This document shows, one piece after another, positions 56,008-64,000 of a DNA stretch of 64,000 nt; the stretch's first letter is position 1, and each line of letters opens with the position of its first letter. The notes under the pieces were generated by a model. It did no database searches, was not told the DNA's origin, and saw nothing but the letters and a program-made list of their open reading frames with translations. The stretch is from an uncultured Geobacter sp. (GTDB lineage: Bacteria; Desulfobacterota; Desulfuromonadia; Geobacterales; Geobacteraceae). The position numbers and the translations under genes were made by a program. The DNA lies in NCBI GenBank assembly GCA_903915655.1, contig CAIWTU010000090.1:1-64000 (forward strand), in the 5' to 3' direction.

Positions 56008-57302
56008 CAAACAACAACAATAATCTGCACATCCATGACGTTCGTCCCGGTCGGACCGGTGACAAGGAGGCCACCAGCCTCCCGGAAAAAAGTGTATGAG
56101 TCGTTGTTGCGCAGGTATTCCTCCGGGTTGAGCCCGATCTTCCGGGCCTTAATGGCGGTCATCCCGTCAACTACGGCTCCGGCCGCATCAGTCGGACCGT
56201 CAGTGCCGTCGGTCCCGGCTGAGAGCAAGGTGATGCCGTTGACCCCTTCTATCTGAAGGGCAAAGGCTAGAGCCAGTTCCATGTTTCGCCCCCCCTTCCC
56301 CGCTCCCATAACTGCAACGGTAGTTTCGCCACCCGAAATGCGACAGAGAGGGGCAGGGCTCTCCTTGTGCAACTTTGCTGTCAAGGCATCGAAGGCAAGG
56401 CGCTTGCCGACTTCCAGCGCTTCACCGGAGATTTCGGCAGATATTATTTCGGCCCTTATACCAGCGGTTTCAGCAGCAGCTTTTGCCGCGATCAGCGCCT
56501 GGCGGTTGCTCCCGATAATGATGTTTTCAACCTTGCTGAAAACCAGGCTATCCTCTTTCGGATTCTCCGGAACGAGCCCTTTCCCCCCGTTTTTCAGGAG
56601 GTTAGCTACCGCTTGCGGGACACGGGACGTCAGGCCATATTTCTCCACTATTCCGAGCGCATCGGTAAAGGTCGTCGGATCGTGAGAGGTCGGACCGGAG
56701 GCGATGACATCCAGCCGGTCGCCGATTACATCGGAGAGGATCAGGGAAACGGTCGTGGCAGGATAAAGGAGTTCTGCGAGCCCCCCTCCTTTTACTAGCG
56801 AGAGATGCTTTCTTACCGCATTCAGCTCTTGTATTTCCGCCCCGGCCCGAAGGAGGAGGGAAGTTGTCTCCTGCTTTTCCGCTAAGGAGATCCCTTCGCA
56901 CGGCGATACGAACAGTGCAGACCCTCCCCCCGAGAGAAGGGCTACAACAAGAGTCCTCTCATCGGCTGATGCTGCCAGGTCGAGAATTTCTCCGGTCGCC
57001 CTCAACCCGTTCATATCGGGAACCGGATGCCCTGCTTCGTACACCCTTATCTTTTGCAGACCGTGATTAGCCGCATGCCCGCATTTGGTTATGATGGCGC
57101 CGGCATCGATAATCCCGCCGAGTCTTTCCTCCATACCCCTGGCCATCGGCACCGAGGCCTTGCCGAAACCGATGACTACCAGTCGTGAGTGCCTGTCACC
57201 TCCGCAAATGGTACGGACTCGATCTACGTACCTTCTCACCGCTTCCTCAGGGTCAACAGCCTTGATAGCCGCGGCAAATATTTCTCCGACAATGGTTTTC
57301 AT
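56007..57302 (-). CDS. Glycerate 2-kinase (DUF4147/MOFRL)
   Basis: Phosphorylates D-glycerate, usually to 2-phosphoglycerate. Start set at ATG 57302 (MKTIVGEIFAAAIKAVDPEE); ATGs at 57320 and 57338 are possible. The N-terminal DUF4147 part carries VVIGFGKASVPMARGMEERLG, AGHPVPDMNGLRATGEIL and ALLSGGGSALFVSPCEGISL. The C-terminal MOFRL domain carries ISGGETTVAVMGAGKGGRNMELAL and LLSAGTDGTDGPTDAAGAVV. Length about 431 residues is normal. It is convergent with ssb. Confidence 0.9.
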   Translation of the reverse strand: MKTIVGEIFAAAIKAVDPEEAVRRYVDRVRTICGGDRHSRLVVIGFGKASVPMARGMEERLGGIIDAGAIITKCGHAANHGLQKIRVYEAGHPVPDMNGLRATGEILDLAASADERTLVVALLSGGGSALFVSPCEGISLAEKQETTSLLLRAGAEIQELNAVRKHLSLVKGGGLAELLYPATTVSLILSDVIGDRLDVIASGPTSHDPTTFTDALGIVEKYGLTSRVPQAVANLLKNGGKGLVPENPKEDSLVFSKVENIIIGSNRQALIAAKAAAETAGIRAEIISAEISGEALEVGKRLAFDALTAKLHKESPAPLCRISGGETTVAVMGAGKGGRNMELALAFALQIEGVNGITLLSAGTDGTDGPTDAAGAVVDGMTAIKARKIGLNPEEYLRNNDSYTFFREAGGLLVTGPTGTNVMDVQIIVVV

Positions 57303-57417
57303 AAGAGTGAACCGTCCCATCTCCCTTATAACCGGCAATCCCGGTGCTTCGGGCAGATCGTCGGCAATTATTTTTCAATCTGGGTGAAACCTTTTTTCTA
57401 CTCTACCCTCAGGGGCT

Positions 57418-59664
57418 TTACATCATCTCCACCGGATCGACATCTATACTCATTCTGACCACCGGTGGCGGTCTGAAGTCCGTTCTGCAGCGAACCAGAA
57501 TCGTGTTCAGTTCCCGGCGGGTCGGAGCTTTCAGCAGTATATGCCAACGGAACCGGCCTCGTATCTTGGCCATGGTCGCCGGTGCGGGGCCGAGGATCTC
57601 GGTTCTGGCACCGAATTCACGGCGCAGCTCCCGCAAGACCCGGGCAGCGTCTTCCGCGACCTTTTCCACTGCCTGGGGGGAGGTTCCGGAGAGATTGACT
57701 GTTGCGAGATAGCAGAAGGGGGGGTAGCCGGCCTCGCGGCGGAACTCGATCTCTTCTGCGTAAAATCCGGCGAAGTCATGGGCCGCGGCTCTGACCAGGG
57801 CGTAGTGTTCGGGGGCAAGACTCTGGATCAGCACCTTGCCGGGAGCATCCCCCCTGCCGGCACGTCCGGTTACCTGGCTGACCTGCTGGAAAGCCCTTTC
57901 AGAGCTCCTGAAATCTGGAATGTTCAGGGTTGCATCTGCGGAGATCACCCCAACCAGAGTCACTCCCGGGTAATCGTGTCCCTTGGTAATCATCTGGGTG
58001 CCTATCAGGATATCGATGCTGCCATCCTCCAGTTTTTTCAATATCCGTGCATGGGAACCCCTGCCGGAGGTCGTGTCGCTGTCCATCCGGGCCACCCGTG
58101 CCGTGGGAAAAAGTTCTCTCGCCTCCTCCTCTACACGTTCAGTACCCCGCCCCAGAAAGCCGATCTCCGCGCCATTGCAGCCGGGACAGATGGATGGCGC
58201 TGGAAGGGAAAAGTCGCAATAGTGGCAGAAATGACGTTGTTTAAGACGGTGGTAGGTAAGGGTGACTGAGCAGTTGGGGCAGCGGAAGACATGGCCGCAG
58301 TCCCGGCAGACCAGATATGTGGCAAAGCCTCGGCGGTTCAGAAAAAGGAGTGATTGCCCTCCCCCTGCCAGATTATCGGCAAGCGCTTCAACCAGTTCAG
58401 GGAGAAAGGTTTCCCCCTTCCGGCCTCTCCCATCGAGGATCTTCGTATCAGGGAACGGCAAATTGCGCACCCGTTCGGGGAGCTCCAGGTAGCCGAGTCT
58501 TCCCTGTTTTGCGGCGTAAAACGTCGTTATCAGAGGTGTAGCAGAACCGAGCAGTACCACCGCATTTTCCATCTTGCCGCGTACCAGAGCCAGGTCTCTC
58601 GCGTTGTAGGTAAACCCTTCGCTCTGCTTGTAAGACGCTTCATGCTCTTCATCGACCACGATGGTGCCCACTCTTTCCAGGGGGGCAAAGATTGCCGATC
58701 GGGCGCCGATGACGATGGAAACCTCGCCCCGGCGGATACGCCGCCATTCGTCGAAGCGTTCACCGGCGGCAAGGCCGCTGTGAAGCACGGCGATACCACA
58801 GCGGAAACGACTTCTGAAGCGCCTGACGAGCTGGGGAGTAAGGGCGATTTCAGGCGCCAGCACCAGGGCGTTCTTACCCTTGGAGAGGGAGTGGGCTATG
58901 GCCTGTAGGTAGACCTCCGTCTTGCCGCTTCCCGTGACACCATGGAGAAGAAAAGGGGAGAATTTACCCGCGGTTATCGCAGGGGCTATCAGGCTGAAGG
59001 CGTGAGCCTGACTTTCGTTAAGCAGCTGGGGAAGATCACGCTCGAAAGTCTCTTCACGAAAGGGATCGCGGTACAGTTCCCGCTTCAGCTCTTCGATCAG
59101 TCCGAGTTCCCTGAGCTTTTTCAGTGGCGCCGAAGATTCCCCGAAGTTCTTGCCGATTACAACCCGCGGCGCTTCGCCGAGATCGCGCAGAAATGCCAGT
59201 ATCCGCTCAGCCTTGCCACGCAAGCCGACAGCCTCTCCTGAGGCAGGGAGAGGCCGGTAGAAGGTCTCCATTTTTACCGACCGACCCCCCGTCAGCCTCT
59301 CTTCGTCAGCGGCCGTCCCGTCATCGTGGGTAACTCTCTTCCTGCGGCTTTCGATATTGATCCCTGCGGGGAGAGCCGCCTTTATCACTTCACCCAGGGG
59401 GTGCAGGTAATAGGCGGCGGCCCATCGATAAAGCCCAAGCTCCCCGGAAGTGAAGAGCGGTTCCTGATCGAGTATCGAGATTATTTCTTTAAGCTCACTC
59501 CCGGTATCTTCTGCATGGCCAAGGATATAGCCGGTCAGCTTTCTCCGCCCGAAGGGGACAAGGGCCCTTTTCCCCGGTTGTGCCTGGTTGACTAAATGTT
59601 CCGGCACACGGTAGTGGAAGGTGGTATCCAGCCGGAGCGGGATAGCGACTTGGACAATATTCAT
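57418..59664 (-). CDS. priA: Primosomal replication restart helicase PriA
   Basis: Recognises stalled forks and reloads the replisome. The 748-residue protein has an N-terminal DNA-binding domain (VAIPLRLDTTFHYRVPEHL). The helicase core carries Walker A LHGVTGSGKTEVYL, ALVLAPEIALTPQLVRRFRS and DEVH-type box VVDEEHEASYKQSE. Zinc-binding cysteines are in CRDCGHVFRCPNC and CHYCDFSLPAPSICPGC. Motifs V-VI include IGTQMITKGHDYPGVTLVGV and VTGRAGRGDAPG. It is placed near ssb, whose C-terminal tip is known to bind PriA. Confidence 0.96.
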   Translation of the reverse strand: MNIVQVAIPLRLDTTFHYRVPEHLVNQAQPGKRALVPFGRRKLTGYILGHAEDTGSELKEIISILDQEPLFTSGELGLYRWAAAYYLHPLGEVIKAALPAGINIESRRKRVTHDDGTAADEERLTGGRSVKMETFYRPLPASGEAVGLRGKAERILAFLRDLGEAPRVVIGKNFGESSAPLKKLRELGLIEELKRELYRDPFREETFERDLPQLLNESQAHAFSLIAPAITAGKFSPFLLHGVTGSGKTEVYLQAIAHSLSKGKNALVLAPEIALTPQLVRRFRSRFRCGIAVLHSGLAAGERFDEWRRIRRGEVSIVIGARSAIFAPLERVGTIVVDEEHEASYKQSEGFTYNARDLALVRGKMENAVVLLGSATPLITTFYAAKQGRLGYLELPERVRNLPFPDTKILDGRGRKGETFLPELVEALADNLAGGGQSLLFLNRRGFATYLVCRDCGHVFRCPNCSVTLTYHRLKQRHFCHYCDFSLPAPSICPGCNGAEIGFLGRGTERVEEEARELFPTARVARMDSDTTSGRGSHARILKKLEDGSIDILIGTQMITKGHDYPGVTLVGVISADATLNIPDFRSSERAFQQVSQVTGRAGRGDAPGKVLIQSLAPEHYALVRAAAHDFAGFYAEEIEFRREAGYPPFCYLATVNLSGTSPQAVEKVAEDAARVLRELRREFGARTEILGPAPATMAKIRGRFRWHILLKAPTRRELNTILVRCRTDFRPPPVVRMSIDVDPVEMM

Positions 59665-60250
59665 AAGGGATTATACGTTGTTCCGTACTCCGCCACAAAA
59701 AGGTCGTAAGGCAGAGGGCGATCGGGATGCCGGGCGCCTCTCCAGTAACTATCAGGCCTTGCATTAAAAAGGTCACACATCTGCCCCTCCTGTCAGCTTA
59801 CATTCTTATTGGAGCCTCGTTGCAGTATACATTTTGCTATGGATGTTTCAATCGTTTACTTCCGGAAGAAAGGGCAAGCTTCCAGATATTTTACCTGTAT
59901 AGATAAAATCTCTCTTTTGAGCCTCTTGACAAAGTCCGAATAATTGTCATTCGGCAGGCTTCTAACCGGAATCCGGATTTTAACTGACTGAAAAGACTGG
60001 ATCCCCGATAAAGGCATTCGGGGATGACAATCATTTTGCAAGAGCCTCTTTCTTTACGGACAATTGAAGAGCATGGTTTCAGCGCACCTGCTTCAACGGC
60101 ACGGATTCGCAACCCTGTTTCCTCTTTCCCGTATGCTGCATCCCTTCCCCTGCTGACTTACGACTACAAGCGGTTAAAAAGTGTAGGCAAAATTAGCGGT
60201 TAAAGTGTATTATTCAGTAACAGAGAGACAACATCGGAAAAAGGAGTCCT
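59665..60250. other. Intergenic region with a dispersed repeat
   Basis: A 586-base gap between divergent priA and the rescue-factor gene. About 130 bases in its middle are a repeat element (59919-60048). The remainder shows no coding frame. A promoter for the downstream gene should lie near 60180-60230 but is not clear. Confidence 0.55.
59919..60048. repeat. MITE-like intergenic repeat with imperfect terminal inverted repeats
   Basis: The left end GAGCCTCTTGACAAA and right end TTTTGCAAGAGCCTC are imperfect inverted repeats. Inside, CCCCGA-9-TCGGGG forms a hairpin, and GTCATTC/ATGACAA segments recur. It has no coding capacity. A relic of the end is at 55929. Confidence 0.6.
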
Positions 60251-60637
60251 GTGGCGCCGACCTTTGCCGTAAATGATTCAAAAAACCGCCGGCTGCTGGA
60301 GAAGATGAAGTCGCTCGATCTCCGCGAAGAGGATATCGAGGAGAAATTCATCCATTCATCGGGAAAAGGGGGGCAGCATGTCAACAAGACCTCCACCTGC
60401 GTCTACCTGAAGCATCTTCCGACCGGGCTCGAAGTGAAGTGTATGAAAGAGCGGAGCCAGTCCGTAAACAGGTTTCTGGCGCGGCGCGAGCTGGTGGAAA
60501 AGATCGAGTCGCTGTCGGGGATCCGGACTCTCCATGAGATCCGGGATGAGAAGCTTCGTAAACAGAAGGCAAAACGAAAAAAGAGAGCGGCCGTGAAGTA
60601 TGACGGTGCTGAAAGAGAAATGAATGACAAAAAATGA
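60251..60637 (+). CDS. ArfB/RF-like peptidyl-tRNA hydrolase (ribosome rescue)
   Basis: A 128-residue protein with the catalytic GGQ at 40-42 in SSGKGGQHVNKTSTCVYLKH, as in class I release factors. It lacks stop-codon-recognition domains. The C-terminus is basic (KLRKQKAKRKKRAAVK), like the ArfB tail that enters the empty mRNA channel of stalled ribosomes. The exact subfamily is a stand-alone RF-domain paralogue, not certainly ArfB itself. The GTG start has AAGGAG 6 bases upstream. Its end overlaps the mutS2 start by 14 bases, implying coupling. Confidence 0.82.
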   Translation: MAPTFAVNDSKNRRLLEKMKSLDLREEDIEEKFIHSSGKGGQHVNKTSTCVYLKHLPTGLEVKCMKERSQSVNRFLARRELVEKIESLSGIRTLHEIRDEKLRKQKAKRKKRAAVKYDGAEREMNDKK

Positions 60638-62972
60638 GACCTTGAAGACCCTCGAGTTCGACAGGATAGTTGGAACCATTGCCAGATTTGCCAGCAGCGA
60701 AACAACGAGACAGGATCTCCTGAAAATAGTCCCTTTCAAAGGGCGGGAGGAGATAGAAAAGCGCTTTGGCCAGGTTGAGGAGATCCGCGGGCTGGGGCGG
60801 ATGGGGGTCTCACTCGGGTTCTCCGGTTTTCATGACATTCTGCCGTTTCTGGAGAAGGTCCGCCCCTCAGGGGCACTCCTCGATCCGCGTGATCTGGCGC
60901 TCTTCATCCCCCTCCTCCATCTCCTCTCCGCCATCTCCACCCGACTCGCTTTTCGCACCGACATCCCGCTGCTCAGGGCACTGACGGCACGGATGACGGG
61001 GTTCCCGGATATCCTGGAGCCACTGGAGCAGTCGCTTGACAGCGAAGGAAATATACTGGACAACGCCTCGCGACTCCTGTTTGAGCTTAGGACACGCAAG
61101 CGGAACCTGACGGCCAAGATACGGAAAAGGCTGGAAGAGATCGTCAGGGACGACAGAATCGCCATTTTTCTCCAGGACGACTTCATAACCCAACGCGGGG
61201 GAAGGTGGGTAATTCCGGTACGGATGGACGCCAAGGGGCAGGTGGCAGGGGTGGTGCACGATGTTTCTCATTCCGGGGAAACCGCATTCATGGAACCGTT
61301 GGAGATTATCGGCCTGGCCAATGAACTGGAAAATCTCGTTGCCGAGGAGAAGGTAGAGGAGATCCGTATCCTGCGGGAGATATGTTCCTGGATACGTGAA
61401 GATGCCGATGCGATCGAGGACCAGTTCAACACCCTTGTCTACCTCGATCTGCTCAACTGCATAGCCCACTTTTCCGACACCATGGATGCCGAGGTCCCGC
61501 TCATCGGTGATTGCTCGGAAATCCGGCTGGTAAAGGCGCAGCATCCTATCCTTAAACTCCTTCAGCAGGAAGGGAGCGGTCGGGAGGTGGTACCCCTCGA
61601 CCTCATGCTGGGAGGGGGCACCACCGTAATGGTAATCACCGGACCCAATGCGGGGGGAAAGACCATCGCTCTCAAGACAGCGGGGTTGTTGCTCCTCATG
61701 GCACAGTCGGGGATACCGGTGCCGGCGGGAGCCTCATCTTCTTTCCCGATAGTCAGTAATCTGCTCGTAGATCTGGGGGACGAACAGTCCATCCAAAGCA
61801 GCATGTCCACCTTTTCCGCCCATATCTCGAATATATCCGGAATCCTGCAGCGAGCCGATGGCCGGACGATGGTCCTGATGGACGAACTGGGAACCGGAAC
61901 AGAACCGGTCCAGGGGGCTGCTATTGCCTGCGCGGTCCTTCGGGAGCTGCAGGGGAAGGGTGCCATTGTCCTGGCTACCACCCATCTTACCGAAATTGCA
62001 GGCTTCGTGCACAAGACGGGAGGCATGATCAACGCAGCAATGGAATTTAATCAGAAAACCTACACCCCTCTGTACCGCCTTATGGAAGGGGAGTTGGGCC
62101 AGTCCCATTCACTGGAAATAGCACGCAGGTACGGCCTCCCCGATAATGTCATCGATTTTGCCCGGGGTTTGCTTGGACGGATGGATACGGAGTTTCACAC
62201 CCTTCTGGCAGAACTGAAGGAAAAGCGGCGGCATCAGGAAGAATTGCTCGCCGATCTAGCCAGGAGGGAGTCGAGTCTGGAAGAGAAAGAGAGGTTTATT
62301 GCGGAACGACTGGCTGCGGTTGAACAGCAAAAACGGGAAGCCCTGGAAAAGAGTTACCTGGAGACGCGCGAGATAATCGCTGCCGCCAGGCGGGAAACAC
62401 GCACCATTCTGGAAGAGGCAAAACGGGAGAAAAACCGCATCCCCTTGAAAAAGCTCGAGGATGCGGAAAAAGCCGTGGAGGAAAAACTCCGGGAGTTCGA
62501 CACCGAACCGCCATTGTCTATCGATGAGGTACAGGAAGGTGACAGGGTCTTTGTCAGGGCGATCGGCTACGATGCGGTTGTATTGAAAATCGACAAGAGA
62601 CAGCAACGATTACGGGTCCAGGCAGGCGCCATCGATATGGAAGTTCCGATCAGCGACCTCTCCAGGGAAAAGGGGAAGAGAGCCGGACCGGCAAAAAAGG
62701 TACGGCGGACGGCGCTGGTAGAAGAGCCGGTTCCCGTGGAACTGAAACTGCTCGGACTACGAGTGGACGATGCCTTGACCCGGCTGGAAAAATTCCTCAA
62801 CAGTGCCACCCTGGATGGACGAAAGGAAGTTCGGATCATTCACGGCATCGGTACCGGGGCACTCCTCGCCGCAGTGCGCGAATACCTTGACGGCCATCCT
62901 CTGGCGAGTGATTTTCGGGCCGGCGAACAGTATGAAGGGGGGAACGGGGCGACCATTGTCACCTTGAGGTAA
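60624..62972 (+). CDS. mutS2: MutS2 family ATPase/endonuclease
   Basis: A MutS-like ATPase that suppresses recombination and, in some bacteria, splits collided ribosomes. The 782-residue protein has core and lever regions to about 310. The ATPase domain carries Walker A VITGPNAGGKTIALKTAGLL, then DLGDEQSIQSSMSTFSAHIS, Walker B MVLMDELGTGTEPVQGAA and ATTHLTEIA. A long coiled coil runs about 515-625 (rich in E, R, K). A KOW-like segment follows, and a C-terminal Smr nuclease domain (LLGLRVDDALTRLEKFL, IIHGIGTGALLAAVREYL). Coupling to the upstream ribosome-rescue gene fits a translation-quality role. Confidence 0.95.
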   Translation: MTKNETLKTLEFDRIVGTIARFASSETTRQDLLKIVPFKGREEIEKRFGQVEEIRGLGRMGVSLGFSGFHDILPFLEKVRPSGALLDPRDLALFIPLLHLLSAISTRLAFRTDIPLLRALTARMTGFPDILEPLEQSLDSEGNILDNASRLLFELRTRKRNLTAKIRKRLEEIVRDDRIAIFLQDDFITQRGGRWVIPVRMDAKGQVAGVVHDVSHSGETAFMEPLEIIGLANELENLVAEEKVEEIRILREICSWIREDADAIEDQFNTLVYLDLLNCIAHFSDTMDAEVPLIGDCSEIRLVKAQHPILKLLQQEGSGREVVPLDLMLGGGTTVMVITGPNAGGKTIALKTAGLLLLMAQSGIPVPAGASSSFPIVSNLLVDLGDEQSIQSSMSTFSAHISNISGILQRADGRTMVLMDELGTGTEPVQGAAIACAVLRELQGKGAIVLATTHLTEIAGFVHKTGGMINAAMEFNQKTYTPLYRLMEGELGQSHSLEIARRYGLPDNVIDFARGLLGRMDTEFHTLLAELKEKRRHQEELLADLARRESSLEEKERFIAERLAAVEQQKREALEKSYLETREIIAAARRETRTILEEAKREKNRIPLKKLEDAEKAVEEKLREFDTEPPLSIDEVQEGDRVFVRAIGYDAVVLKIDKRQQRLRVQAGAIDMEVPISDLSREKGKRAGPAKKVRRTALVEEPVPVELKLLGLRVDDALTRLEKFLNSATLDGRKEVRIIHGIGTGALLAAVREYLDGHPLASDFRAGEQYEGGNGATIVTLR

Positions 62973-63058
62973 AGAATGCCAGCTTTTTATCGCCGATACA
63001 GTTCACTTAAGCCGTTCCTGATGAGCCTGTTGAAGCATGAACGGCAGATGGCGAACGG

Positions 63059-64000
63059 TTACACCTTCAGTGAACGGTACCGTTTATTAACTTCCACGAT
63101 CTCCATGTAAATTCCCTCCAGAGCTTTTCCCCTGGCCTGCCAGGAATGATTCCTGGCAACCCGCTCCAGACCCATTTGGGCCAACTCCAGGCGTCCCTGG
63201 GTATTCATGATAAGAGCCTCCAGCTTGGCAGCAAAATCTCCGGCATCCGCATACTTCGCGTAGACCCCGGCGCTGCCAAGTATTTCGCGGTTTATCGGGG
63301 TATCGAAGGTCACCGTCGGGAGGCCGCATGCCATGTAATTGAAGAGCTTGCCATTTGCCTCGGAAAGGGAAATTTTCGGCGAGAGTGCAACGTCACCGGC
63401 GGAGAGATAGAAGGCTGCCATGGAATAGTCGATCCTGCCGGTAAAGGTAACGCGGTCGCTCAGGCCCGCTTCATCCGTCATTCGCCGATATTTTTCATCA
63501 GGAAAGCCCATAATGAGAAAGTGGATCGCCAGCCCTTTCTCTTTCAGCAATCTGATTACCTCGAGAAGGATATCAAGCCCCTGGTACCGGTTCAATACGC
63601 CGAGAAATAGTGCAACCGGTTCATCCGGAGGGAGGTTTAGTACCCTGCGGGCCTCATCACCGGGGTATGGCCTGAAATCAATGTTGTCGACACCGTCCAT
63701 GAGACAACGGACCTGTACTGCGCCAATATCCCGGTTTTCCTGAAGTTCCGTTCTGCTCTGACCTGAACTGGTAATAATGAAGTCGGCATTGCGATTGATG
63801 AATTTCTCCAATCCTTTAAATACCAGAAAAAGCAGAGACCCCCTGCTGATAAAGCCGTGGTCCGTGAGCTCCGATATCAGGCTCCCCTGAAAATCGAACA
63901 GGAGCGGTATCTTGAGGATTTTTTTCAGGAAAATGCCGAGAAAGGCCCCTTCGTGAAGATGGGCATGGAGGAGATCGGGCCTGAATGACTTTGCAACCTT
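63059..64000 (-). CDS. Glycosyltransferase, GT4-like (partial)
   Basis: The open frame continues without a stop to the end of the window, so the start is outside. Its visible end-side translation begins FRPDLLHAHLHEGAFLGIFL and includes PLLFDFQGSLISELTDHGF. The next part (FINRNADFIITSSGQSRTEL) is the acceptor-side Rossmann fold. The C-terminal nucleotide-sugar domain has EPVALFLGVLNRYQGLDILL, LIMGFPDEKYR, VTFTGRIDYSMAAFYLSAGD and SLSEANGKLFNYMACGLPTV, with the EX7E-type SLSEANGKLFNYMA. It probably transfers a sugar in exopolysaccharide or lipopolysaccharide synthesis. Substrate unknown. Confidence 0.88.
   Translation of the reverse strand, partial: KVAKSFRPDLLHAHLHEGAFLGIFLKKILKIPLLFDFQGSLISELTDHGFISRGSLLFLVFKGLEKFINRNADFIITSSGQSRTELQENRDIGAVQVRCLMDGVDNIDFRPYPGDEARRVLNLPPDEPVALFLGVLNRYQGLDILLEVIRLLKEKGLAIHFLIMGFPDEKYRRMTDEAGLSDRVTFTGRIDYSMAAFYLSAGDVALSPKISLSEANGKLFNYMACGLPTVTFDTPINREILGSAGVYAKYADAGDFAAKLEALIMNTQGRLELAQMGLERVARNHSWQARGKALEGIYMEIVEVNKRYRSLKV

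Overview
The window is a stretch of chromosome from a Geobacter-like bacterium (Geobacterales, Desulfobacterota). This placement is inferred from gene content and order, since no database search was possible. The evidence is a lysine/arginine block in the order argB-argD-argF-argG-argH-lipoprotein-lysA-dapA-dapB-dapL that uses the LL-diaminopimelate aminotransferase route, two pilT paralogues, a recA-pilT-recX-alaS block, RpoH and an orphan ModE regulator. No rRNA, tRNA or CRISPR array was seen.

Layout. 1-3.5 kb: the tail of a receiver-Hpt phosphorelay protein, then (minus strand) a PilB/GspE-like protein that has lost its Walker A motif, followed by pilT. 3.6-7.8 kb: a PP-loop tRNA thiolation-type enzyme fused to an NFACT-R-like domain, then mtgA, pdxA and rpoH. 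rpoH has a clear sigma-70 promoter with a perfect CIRCE operator and a terminator. 8-12 kb: ilvE, then two secreted proteins of accessory character, an LprI-like protein and a gingipain-like (C25/clan CD) protein. 12-17 kb: a CDF transporter with an atypical metal site, a Wzi-like outer-membrane protein, rpe and modE. 17-26.7 kb: ppdK, glyS-glyQ, a TtcA-like enzyme, a Nudix hydrolase, a VF530-type small protein, a dihydrouridine synthase and a BI-1 family membrane protein.

26.8-41.5 kb: the lysine and arginine genes, all on the minus strand, interrupted at 31.3-32.1 kb by decayed genes resembling the hsdS/four-helix-bundle part of a type I restriction locus. 38.9-48 kb: a tightly packed minus-strand run larB-larC-pgpA-cinA-recA-pilT-recX-alaS that continues into argB. 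48-49.8 kb: a scar region with the 3' end of a pRiA4b ORF-3-like gene, the 3' end of a REP-associated tyrosine transposase and two REP palindromes in opposite orientation around a TPR-like gene. 49.8-64 kb: ftsK, RNase J, small membrane proteins, plsC, ssb, glycerate kinase, priA, an ArfB-like rescue factor overlapping mutS2, and a partial glycosyltransferase.

Most genes are core metabolism, replication/repair and translation. Novelty lies mainly in four places: regulation (CIRCE on rpoH), odd proteins (the pseudo-ATPase PilB, the C25-like secreted protein, the FtsK insertion), the larBC-cinA neighbourhood, and several families of small intergenic repeats. Two of these repeats extend into coding sequence and supply stop codons. 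I did not find a clearly new multi-gene system; the closest candidates are the secreted pair at 9.5-12 kb and the degenerate PilB/PilT pair.
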